From: Steinernema hermaphroditum
Lineage: Eukaryota; Nematoda; Chromadorea; Rhabditida; Steinernematidae
Length of the DNA stretch: 64,000 bases
Direction: 5' to 3'
Assembly: GCA_030435675.1 (NCBI GenBank)
Contig: CM059623.1
Location: 3,746,012-3,810,011, forward strand
The number at the start of each line of letters is the position of its first letter. Within the stretch, counting starts at the first letter, position 1. The translations under genes and the position numbers were made by a program. The notes under the pieces were generated by a model. The model ran no database searches, had not been told where the DNA came from, and saw nothing but the letters and a program-made list of their open reading frames with translations. Positions 27,701 through 39,700 of the stretch are shown piece after piece.

Positions 27701-30700
27701 TAATAGGGTCCACGTTCCGAGGACCACGGTGATTCAGGGTGTAATGGAGCAATTAAGGGGAGCGTTGACGATGTGACGAAAGCACAAATGTTTTGAAAAC
27801 AATCGGAATTGTTTCTCGGCAAATTTCAGAACTCATCAGAGGATAGAAAACAAGGTTTTCTCAATAATAGAGATGGACACACCGTTCCAGGCAGAGTGAG
27901 GAGCGACAAGCTACAATGACCCTTGAGGGTCGTTAGCGCTTCCTTATAATGGTCATATGCATGGTCCATGTTCCTTGGAAGCTAGACCTTGCAGTCCATG
28001 ACTCCCTGACATTGAAATAAGCGGGGTGGAATCAGCGGTAATACGATAATCAGCCACCCGTAGAATTATAAGTTCCTCCATGAGAAAGGTTCAATTTGTT
28101 GGAAAGGCTTTAAGTGTTGCCCAGTAATCAGACCTTTTGGGGGTCATTGTAGCTTGTCGTTAGCGCTATCCTTATGATGGTCATATGCACGGTCCATGTT
28201 CCTTGGAAGTTAAACCTTTCAGTCCATGACTCCCTGACCCTGACTTTCTCTGACCTCTCTGACTCTCTCCCACTGCTCCCTTCAAACGGTTACGCATGCG
28301 TTGGTATAATAAAAGCGCGAGGATTAGCACTTCTTACAGAGCGGTCCGGAGATCGCGGGCTATCATCAACCTCAATCCTCCCATCATGATCACTCTAACA
28401 TAGAAAATCCAAAAAACACCAGCCTTAGTTTACGATCGACCACTTGACCGCTCTTTTTGGCCGCGAATTTCAATTTATCACTGTAAGATAAACTTTATGA
28501 ATCATCTAACACCCCTTCAAAACACATTTTTGGTCGCGTTGCATGGTCGGTCACGAAGTCCACCTTTAGGCGACGATTCACTCCAGTCTTGGGTCCTCAA
28601 AATACGTGATGTGTGTACGTGGGCTCCACGCCTTTTCTGTGGGCCGACTGCCGAGTGGGAAAACATGTGATTGAGCCAATTCCCACGGAACCGTCGGCGA
28701 ACCTCCGCGTCGCCAATTCACCGCTTATAATCAAGGTTTTTTTCTCATCGTTTGGCGTCAGCGTACCATTCAAACGTCGTGCGATCTCGAAGTTGAAGCA
28801 AGAAGACAAGAGGAGCGGAAGGGAGCGAAGAAAATCATAATTCCATTTTACAGATCAGTAAAAGTTTTCTGGCGAATTTTCAAGAAAATTTTCGAATTAC
28901 ACAACTGAAAAACGCGTGAGACCTCCGAAGAGTTGTAAAACATGGATATGCATAAGGCTATTCGTGGGTAGACCATCCTCATGGATGGACCATATTCACT
29001 TATCATGAGTGGCCATGGCTGTCCATGAGGATGGTATCGCCGCAATATTCATGTTTTACAACTACTCCCTCTAAAGACCGAGGTCTCCGGATCTGTCATT
29101 TTATGTTACCTCTTTGACATTTATAAAACACAAATTAATTAAAAGAAGTTCAATAGAAAAATGAGAAATTTTCCCAAGGGGGATTCGAACCCGGATTGAT
29201 CGTTTGGTGAGCGCCGATGCTAACCGGTTCACCACAATACCAACATTCTTGCAGATATTCGGAATGTGTGGAGCAGTGGTTAGCAGGACAGATTAGTAAA
29301 CAATCGGTACGGGTTCGAGTCTTAGTATCTAAGAAATTTTTTTAAATTCGTAGTGTTTTCTATCACTTATTTTTATTTCGAAAGATTGCCTATCTTGAGC
29401 CACTTGGCACTAAAATAATAACTTCCACAGAGATGACTAACCCCAATCCTTTTATCTCCTTTCGGATGGAGTGAAGGAAACCAGAGCTTTCGAAACAAAA
29501 CAAAACAGCTTTCGCCAATTTTCTTTTTGCTTGTGTCTGTACTTCTATTACACAATAGTTCGCACGCAAAACAAAGTGAAATACACCCGGAGGGACCTCC
29601 TCTTGTCCATTCCTTCATTTCTTCCCAAATGTACAAAGAGTCCTCTTTCCCACACTTTTGGGACAGAAAGATACACATGATTTATAAAGAGACAAATTAG
29701 ATTGCGTAAATTGTTTACGAGAAACGGGACTCTATTAAGACAGTAAAAACAATATGTTTTCAATTTTCCATTATTTGTCTTTTGTTTGCCGTCTCTGTTA
29801 GAAGGAAGGCGATTTTCAGGAAATGTGTCCACGCCTGCCTTGATCCGTGATTGGGCACCGGTGCCACCACGATCTCTTTTCAAAATGAATCCCTTTCAGA
29901 TCATCTTAGCACTTGGTGCCACTTCCCACTGCTTCTGTGCCAGCCTCCCTTTAGAGCGAACCTCATCTGAATCTTCCCAACCTTTCCCGTAGGATTAACA
30001 AAAGAGTCCAAAAGTCGCAAGCTGGAAACACCGTCTCGGCTGACTCATTCCGTCTTCGGGATTAGGGGACGCTTAAGACGGCGGAAAGTATCGGCGAAGC
30101 CTGGGAAAGCGTGGCGCGAGGCTGGGAACTCGGGAACTCGAAGACAAAGACATTCAATTACACGGGATGGTGAGATTAATTACTACAAACAGTCGAGCCG
30201 TAGTCGAGTTGGACTTCCACCTTCACGATCAAATAGGCAAAAAATCTGAAGGTCTTTTGTCCACTATATAGTCCCCTCGTCGACCATCTCAGAGAAAGTG
30301 GTAAGTGTCATGTTATAGTCGGGCTCGAAAAGCCCTAAAGTTGAGAAAAATCATAGAAAGTCTGATACATATTACCATGAAGGGGTATGATAGGCTGTTC
30401 ATCCTCATAGACGGAAGTAGACGTCAACAAACAAGTGAAAGATTGCTGTAGGTTGCAGTCTGAAGGCCACTCAGAATAACGCTACGTCCTTAAGCACAAA
30501 CATCCCAAACAGTTCTAGCTCGACTATACTATTTTATGTGACTCTCAATCTAAGGCCACACGCAGCTCAACGGCATCAGGAGTCGGTCAATCGAGTTAGT
30601 CCCCCAACCTCCACACTCTCCTTTTACCTGTCTTCCCACAACATTAATGCAAATAATTTTCCTCGCAATTTGTCGTAAATCTCATTAATGCGCGCGACCC

Positions 30701-33700
30701 TAAGTCCGTGCTCTCCCGTATTCTCCGTCCAGCCAACCCCTCCTCGGCCGGAGGCGGCGCTTCAGGTGTGCCTTCCGCGGACACTCCTTAGCAGCGCCGT
30801 TGCCGCCGGCGGCACTTCCACAACTTTGAGTTCACCGCGTGCGGCTACCGCGACTTTGTCCTCCAGAGGTCTTTTCAAGGCTACAGCTTTCAGGTACATT
30901 TCGCTGAGTCCATCGCGAGGATGGTCGAATCAAATGATACCGTGGTAGTCGACTGGAGCTCTAGCGGGTGTGTCCAAAGAATCGGAACAGCAGTTCTTGC
31001 TGTCACACTCAGGATAGCCTCTCTTGTGGTATGCTTCCTGGCCGCCAGGAAGATCCTCTACGAGGCAACACTGTTCGATAGTGGCACGAAGGTAAGACTT
31101 AATAAAGGATACCCAATAGGAATTAGCAAATAAATGTTGGAGATGTCCACCGTGGGAATACCGTAATCCTCTCGTCCTCTGAACCATGACACTTAATATA
31201 AAAGATCGAGAATCAAGGCAGCTAAGTTCTTTCCAGCTTCTGATAGTTGATAGCTTTACGAACGGTTTAAATTTTGAGAATTCGTTTTGTTCTGCTATCT
31301 GGAATCAGCAGAGCTGCCGACCGACATCATCTACATGAGACCAGCTAAACTTCAAGCGGACTCCGACCGTCGTTTCCCAGGCATGGGTTCCTGCATCTTC
31401 CCCGACGCCTAATTTGTCAAATTCCCTTCGGTAGGAATTCGACGGATTGGGACGAGGGCACAGTTTTACCCGTGCAGGAGCGTATGCCTAAGCAAAGATG
31501 ACTGGACACCACTTGACGGTTGGCTGGCCTCGTGTATACATCGATCGGCAGGCTAGTATCTCCACCACAAGGGGGAACGGTGCAAGGGTACATCATATCA
31601 GGGACTGATAGGATTCAAACAGTTAAGGTGTTTTGTTGGAATTAAACCCCTCGGTTATATACATAAATGCGGCTGCGCGTGATTTCGCGCCTTTTTGGAG
31701 CTAAGGGCCAAGTAGGGCTGAGGGCGGCAAGACCAGCCTACCGGCGGTAAACACACAAAACGCCTAGCGTCCTTTCGGATGAAGACACCATAACCCTGCC
31801 GGCGGCAAGATTGGTGTTCAGAAAAGAAGGTAAAAATGGCCTAAAAACTGTAAAGAAGCGCAATGCTTAGCATCCCCAGAGACATAGTGGTAGTAGAGCA
31901 GTCGACTCCCAACTGTCTCCATGGCTCGTTGCGAATGCTTCGGGATCCTTATTTTTTTGTGGGTGCTTTCCCCGTAGGAGACATTTACATTTGGAAGAGA
32001 ACGAGTGCCACAATAATGATGCGAGCTTTGTTTAGGCGCTGTTATGTGCGATTTTCACTTCATTCATCTTTTCAAACGCCTTCGAGGCTTTGCTCATGGC
32101 AAAAGCAGCGGTAAGTTGATTATTTGAGCTCCTCTTGCATCAAAGTGCATATGGTATTTAGGTGGTTCCAACTGAATTCGGCGCATTCGACGTCGTGATT
32201 GAGTCACAGCGTACATACGCAACAGCTACTATGGGTGTTCTCCACTTGACGGTTTTCGCTATCATCACCGTGACCGTTGTACGGCCACTGATTTCGTCTA
32301 CTGTGTGTAAGGGCGTCGCGGTTAGCGCATGCCTCCTTTCCACCGCCATCATGGCTCTCGGCTTCGTACTGCCCTACCCGTCAATCACCTTCTTGTGGAC
32401 GATAGACCTAGGCCTTGTCATGCTTCACGCCGCGTTGATATTCGCCAGAGCTTTTCTGTTGGCCAGAATCGAGGACTTGCTGCGCTCTTCGTAAGTGTGA
32501 CCTTTGGCGAAAAGGTCAAAAAACAGCGATTGTTTAGGAAGCACGAGCGTTTCGTGTTGAAAGGAAGCAAACGGACGCGCCGCAACCACAAGACGATGCA
32601 GCTTCTTCGCTTCCCCATCATCTTCTCCTTCGGCGTCTCCGCTTCGAACGCGCTTTTGGTCTTTGCCAGTCCATTTCTTGGACAGCAGGCGATCTACTTG
32701 GTTTCCACGGTAAGCCGTCGAAAGGGGGAGGATAGGTCATAATTGGGATGGGGGCGGAGATGGGACTCGAGCTCGAAATCCAAACGAATCTAACAGTCCA
32801 CCATAATCGGCCGTTACAAATAAAAGCAAAGCGCGATGGGACTCGTTTTCGGACATAGATTCATTACCTTTCATTGCAGATCTCCCCGCTGCTCACCCTC
32901 GGCATGTCCATCTCTGTCATCAACGGCATCCCTGCAGTGCACTCCATGGAAGAAGAGCGTTTCCAGAAGTTGAACCTGTTCAACCGCCAGTTCAGATCGC
33001 TCTTCTCCATCACTGCTTTCTGGACGCGGAGCCGAGAACAGGCCGCGCAATCTGCCTCAGGCTTCCGGGTGGACTTTGAGAATACCCGATTCTAAGCGAT
33101 TCCTCTAGACCACCAGTTGACTCAGGTCGACCCTAATTCTTCGTCTCCTTTGTCTCTTCTTCTCTTGATCTCACCGAATCTCATCCGACTTCTCATCCTT
33201 TGCCGCTCATGATCTGCCTAGGAGTCCAAAGAATGCACCTCTACTAGGACTACAGGCTTAATTTCCTTGTCAGAGAATCTTTCGGTTTTCCCTTCTTCGT
33301 TTCTATTACTGTATCGACCCCTTCTTGCGAGCCATAGGTGTATCCAGTAACCTCTAGCATCACCTCGTTAATTTATTCCTCAAAACAGGTTACCATAACT
33401 GGTTTTTCTTTTGGCTCCTTTGTGCACACCGCTAGGTTTGCCATCTATTTATTGTATTTCGTATTTATTAGACCCTTAATTTAAGTAATGAGTTCGTTTT
33501 ATTGCGAATAAAAACGATAATGATATGGTCAGAAATTTGACATGGAACCGGGCGATCGATCTCTTTAGGCTTGAGCGTAAGTGGACGGTAAGGTTAGCTA
33601 GAGATGGGACAACTTATTGGATTCTGTCGATTATGGGAAAGTTCCCCTGAAAACTGAGTACCAAGCCTAAGTTTAAATTTTGCAAACATGCCACTTAAAC

Positions 33701-36700
33701 TTGATTGTGGTGATCCAAAATGTTCCTCAGAAGAGAACGCCACATGACCTTGCCACACGCCCTTTGTCTTTGATCGCCAAGCCACAGCTGGCTTGGTTAA
33801 CTTGGCTTAATGAAGCCCGAAAGACAAACGTTTTGTTGTCATTCACTTAGGTTTCTTGTTAACTACAAAACTCCGCCAAGACACTTGTGAGGTGGGGAGC
33901 AGGGCTGCGATACGAGACTTCCCTAGGGTCGAGATTTGCACAGCCCTCGTGGGCTCTGGGTCCAAGGCGATAGAAGTTGATAACTTTCAAGAAAGTTGAA
34001 GACGTATGCAAATTTCAAATTCGCTTCTGAGGAACATCTGTGAGGCACTGTATATCGTATCAACTTCTTCATCCATATTGGCAGCATATTCTCCAACACA
34101 TCAATTCGCACAGGATCAGTCAAGATCGATCAATTACTCAGGATCGGTTCACCATGCAATTACCAGTTTAGCCACTTTCATGGCGTCATCTCGTTTCATT
34201 ATATCTAGAGTATATATTGCTTTTGTTCTCTTTGTTTTGACTCCAATTTTGTTATCCATCGCACATAAACAGAGAAATGAGGTAGAAAACAAATGAAACA
34301 AAAGACGGAGGAGATTGTCTTTCCCACTGATCGTCTGGGGCACAGCCTACGCACTGGAAACCAGATCGATGTGAAAAGCTACGATAAGCAGAAAGTTGAG
34401 TGTTGTGTTGGTGTGCCCGTAGTGATGCTAACGAGTCCAAGTCCAACTCTAAGATCGGATCCGGGTCCAAATCTCTGTGCTCGTCTCGCAACGTTCCTTT
34501 CGAACGGTTGCCAACGAGGTCATCTAAAAAGGAACCGTCCGATCACCTTCGAATTGAATTTCAGGCTAACAGCCCGGGCTTCGATTGGACTAGGAATGTC
34601 TCACCACGATTATCATCACTGGCCCAAGGAAGTAAACAATCTCAAAGCGTCCTTCTATGACTGGATCTGACATCTGTTGTGCCAACTTTGTGACCTTCTA
34701 TAGGCTCTATCACTTGGCTCTCATGTGAAATATCCCACCGCACAGCTGTTTTGACGAGCCTTTTGTGGTTAACAAGAATTTCGGTAAAGTCAACAACAAG
34801 ACTTTTGTCACTTACCCTCTGAATCATCGTTGTGGGAGACAAATTCTCCGAGACAAAAGACTTCGCCACAGAGCTTATGTCTCCGCTAGGCTACGGCGAA
34901 GTAATTAAAAACGGATTAGTCACTTGGATGGGAAAGTTTAGTAACGGGAATCGAGCCTTTTCGTCACATTCCGGTAGCGCAAACATCGTCGCAAAGCTTT
35001 CGAAACGTTGGCTTTTAGGGTAACATACATAGAAGTCAGTCGTCAGAAGGGGTCATCAAAGAGTTGAAACTACAGATTGGAGGAAATTTGTAGGTTTCCA
35101 GCCATTTGGTTGGAACATGCTGAAGTGTTAAAGGAATCTTCGCCACGCTCAACGTCAAAATCGCATCCTGTGCCGGAAATACTGTGGTTTGACATGATCC
35201 CTTTGTGTCATGATATTGCATTTCTTACTCTTCACCATCGTAAACAGTTTTCGTTAAAATTCCGAACAGCCATGAAACGTTGAACAAAAAATCAAGGATC
35301 CGCTGGAAATCGAACCTCGATGTTCAGCCTCGCAGTACAGCACACTACCACTTCACCAAACGCGCTTCTGCCATTTGAATGTTCAGAACGCTTATGTTGC
35401 AGTCGGGACGCTTTTGCTACAGTAGGTAAGTTGAAATTCCCAGGGATTTTGTGTCAAGAGCAAGCAAAAATCCAATATGTGTAAGCTTCCGGTAGAAGGT
35501 TTGTAACTGTGTAGTGTAGAAAGATTGTAGATTACCCCGCCATGACCCTGTCACAGATTTAAAAGGTCAAGCTCATAAACTCGGGTTTATGACCCTACAT
35601 GTAGTGAATATAGTGCTTTGTGTTAGGAAATAGCGAAGTAACTGGGGCGAAGCCGGTACCAACCAGAAAGTCCTGATTCGAACTCTCTTGGGATGATTTT
35701 TGAGGTAGCCTCTGTTTTCCAAGTGCTTCAGTTCTGGTTAATAAGAAGGTCAAAACGTTTCAGAGCATTCGAGTGAAATTTCGAACCCACACCTTCTGAC
35801 TGGTACCGGTTTTCTTCCGGTCCCATACCGGTCACGTGGGTTGTGCGAGAGTAGGGCTGACATTCGATTTGGGCTTGAACAACTCGAATCGACACTCCCT
35901 ACATCCTCAACTGAGGGCAAACTCGAATCCGCCGTGATGCTTTCTTGACCCTTTTGATAGATTTTGTAGGCCCGGCTCTCCTCATCACCATGGTAGTCCA
36001 TCAGCCGATGGATCCTCGCACTTTTTCGAGAACCCTCCAAGTACCCACTCCAAGTCGATCCCCCAAAACAAAGTACTTTCCGTGCTCTCATCTGTTTTGC
36101 CTCCTCTCCCCAAACGCGCTAACTCCATTTCCTGGCGCCCAATCGAAACTCTCCGAAATCTTCGCGTCATCGCCGCGTCTTCTAGATCTTCCCGGCACCT
36201 AATCTCTCCTATATGTCTCTAATAAATAACTCCGCCGCGTTGTTTCGGTTCCGGCGCCAGCGGCGCGAATCCCGCGGGACGAATAAACTGCGCATCGATC
36301 GGCGCCGCCGGGCGCCGCTTTCAACAAGTCGATTTCCCCGAGGACATCACTCTTACGATCATAAACGCGCGACGACGGCTCGAAGCGACGGCGCCATCGC
36401 TGCCGTGCAAGATTGAGTTTAACCGCGCGCCGAGGACGATCTAATTATGCGCCGCGAGGCGAAGAAGGCGACCAACCTCCGAAGCCCGGACGGAGCCGGA
36501 TGTCGTAGTCGTCGAGGAGGGTGCTCAGCAGCGACGACGCGTTCTCGTACGTCGTCAGTTTCGAGGGTGGCGGAGGTTCGGATTCATTGAAGCGACCGAT
36601 TTTCAGCAGTTGAGACGTGCTGAAACGATGTATTTATACAGATGTAGTAGGCAAGAAACGGATTCTGAAACTCCTCAAAAATCCTGAAGTAAATCTATGT

Positions 36701-39700
36701 GTCAAGGGCGAGAAATGCACCTATACGGACTAGCGCTTTCACGAATTTGAAATTGAAGAAAAAACTCAAAAGAATGAATATCGAGAACCAACATAAATAG
36801 TAGATTGCGCTGGGCATAATGCTTGATAAAAAACTTATTGTATTATTATTTTCACCGTGGCTTTCTTTCACTGCACAGCCAGATGGCGATAGTAGAAGCT
36901 CTGCTTTATACAGTTCAGTTGTAAAGTTCAAAATGAAACCGTACAATGGATTTGTTAAGGTCTACGAAAATATCAGATTGCTGTAGGAATCGAACTCGTG
37001 ACTCTTCGCGCCGAAATTTAAAGCTAAATATTGTAAGCAGGAGGTCACGGGTTCAATACCTATGCAAGGCACACATTATCAACACTCGGTGTTTTTCTAT
37101 TGGGTTGATGCATTGAAAATGAGCCCCTTGGTAAACATCCTTTATTTTTACAATATTTACTCCTGGGGTATAATTGATTGGTGCGTTGTTGAGTACATTT
37201 AGCTCTCACTCTACATCATCATTGGCGGCTTGTCCGTTACATTCCTCTTGATGTTGGGGGTCTATTTTGTTTTTATGATCATTTTTTGGCACCTCGAGAT
37301 GGCGAAATACGAAGTGATGTATGGACTTCCTATGGTAGCATTTGTGTGATGGACGGTGACTGCCTTCTACCACGTACATCCTTGGTTCTTGCCTATTGAA
37401 TGCACCTACCGCTGCGGTCGTCATATATCACAGCATGGGCTAACTCAAAAAGATGGCCGTTTCGGATCACCATGTTCCATCAACTCCAATGTTTCCAAAT
37501 GGTTAAGTACTATAACAGGGAACGGGGACATGCAGCAGATAGCCATCGCTCACAGCTATCATGCCCACATAGTGACTTCACGAGCTCATTTCTACTTTAA
37601 GGAAAAAGAGGCCAAATGTAGAAAAAATGGCCCTTGTATTCCTAAAAAATACGACTCTCCGAGGCCGTGTATTTTCAAGTTGACCCCCACAAAGGCTCTC
37701 CACTTTGAGCTGTGAGACTCATGTTCGTTGTTCGTATAGAGCTCTGTTAGCTCTATCTTACTGTCATCTGTACGCGTCCGTAAATGAAGATATCAGAGAA
37801 AGCCACTGAGAATAAGGTGAAGAGGTCGAAAATTTGACCAAAACCATTTTTCGATTTTAAACCTCGGGTACTCTACGAACGAGGAATCCGAATGCGGGCC
37901 ATAAAGTGGGCTGAAGTTGCTGATGCTAGCGGCAAATACCTTGATTAGATTGTGTGCCTTTTTGGTAATAAATATCTACTTTCAAAAAGGCTCATTTATT
38001 ATGCATCAACCCAATATATTGTGTCTACTTCTGAGTCTACTTCATTTAGATTTGACAAAGACCACAAACTTTTTCTATCTTTATAAATTTCTTACATCAT
38101 TTAAATGTCGAATCTGTATCAAATCAGCTTTACCAATGCATGTAACGAGATTTCCATGGTTTTGATAAGAAGAAGGCATAACAAAGTTAATGTTAAAAGC
38201 TAAACTGAAACAGATGGAGTACTGAAAAAAAAACTACTTCGGCTAGGTGCAACCGTGAACCCGTGACCTCAGGCATGGAAATTCCTGTTGTTAATTTTAA
38301 GGCCAAGTGTTACGGGTTCGATTCCCAGTGGAGTAATGTACTTTATTACACTGGCTCTGATCTCCGTTTTTGAGCTTTGATCGTTTTTTTTCAATCAATT
38401 ACAGTCGAACCCATAATCTAGGGAACATAAACCATAAATCTCTCATAGAAACTGTGTCTTTAGTAATGAGGTTCTTTTCAGTTTGACTCCTCTAAAACTG
38501 TTCTTCTAAAGCCTTAAGGAAAGTCGTCCACACATTTTCCCAGATTATTGTGCGCCGCGTCTCGAGACCCAGATGTCATGGGTGGTCCTAAGCTCATTTC
38601 CCGAAGAAAAGTGTTTAATTGATGAGGGAACTTTTTGGACAAAAAAAGCAAAATGGACAAAAAAAGCCTTTTCCACGATGAGAAAAACGTGCAAAAAAGA
38701 TTGGCCTCGCTGGGTGTCGAACCCGCGACCTCCGGCGTAGAAATTTCTGATACAAATATTGTGGAGCGAAAGGTGGCAGGTTCGACTCCTACATTCGAAA
38801 TTTCTAAATGCTATCTAAATGAATGGATATTTTTGTTATGGATATTTTGAATATATGAAATGGATAGTTTTTGTTTTTTCTACCTTAATACTCTTAGTCA
38901 CGGAGTTAATCTACCAATGTTTCGCAAGCATGAAATCTATCCCATATTGATTGATTTCTTTTGAATTCCTAACCGGAAGTTTCCTAAGATCACAGAATGC
39001 ATGTTTACCAATGCAGTCCCTACCACAAATTGACTTATAATTAAATTGTTCTCCTGGAAGTAATCACCCGCATATTAGATATACCGAAAGTAATAAGTTC
39101 GTTTATCAATTACTCCGTAAATGTCACAGAGCAGCTTTTCTGCGACTCTGGAGGTTGGAGTTGAATGTAAAGGGACTTCGAAATGTTCCAGCTGTTCTTA
39201 GAGTAGAATTGGCCTTCTTCAATCTCATGACGTCATCTTCTGCACCAAAGGTTATCCACTTGCGGAGGGCCGTTCGAGGGGCAAATTGGATTTGGAGAAA
39301 ACCGTGGGCGAACGGGTGGAACAAATGGATTCTGAGATATATTTGGAAGAGTCTGGAGTACTCGATCTCGAGCGAGAGTTGATGAGATAGTGCTCATCGT
39401 GGTGAAAGAAATGACGAATTGGAGGGTAAGGAATAGGGATGCACCCGGTACCGGTGCCGGTTTTTCCCTAGTAAGGCAGCACCCAGCAATAGCACCTGAT
39501 GTCTGATGACTTAAGAATCTTCTATCCAAAGGGTGATCCGGGTGATAAAATAAGGAAAATTCTCCCCGAGAACACCTCTCGTGCTCACCCTTCACTTGAT
39601 GGTGTGCGGATTTGAAACAAAGATACGTTGATTGTGTACAAAGATACTCTACCTAAGCTGAGAAGTCTTATTCGCACAATGAAATTTTAGTCGCACTAGT

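Noticed and set aside
31860..31960. Plus-strand tRNA-like sequence (TAGTGGTAGTAGAGCAGTCG ... CGTTGCGAATGC) inside intron 1 of the nested gene
   Set aside because: The B-box is broken and no stems pair; too degraded to list as an element.
34293..34670. 125-codon plus-strand open frame in the large intron
   Set aside because: No recognisable motif, an opposite-strand frame overlaps it, and splice signals are absent.
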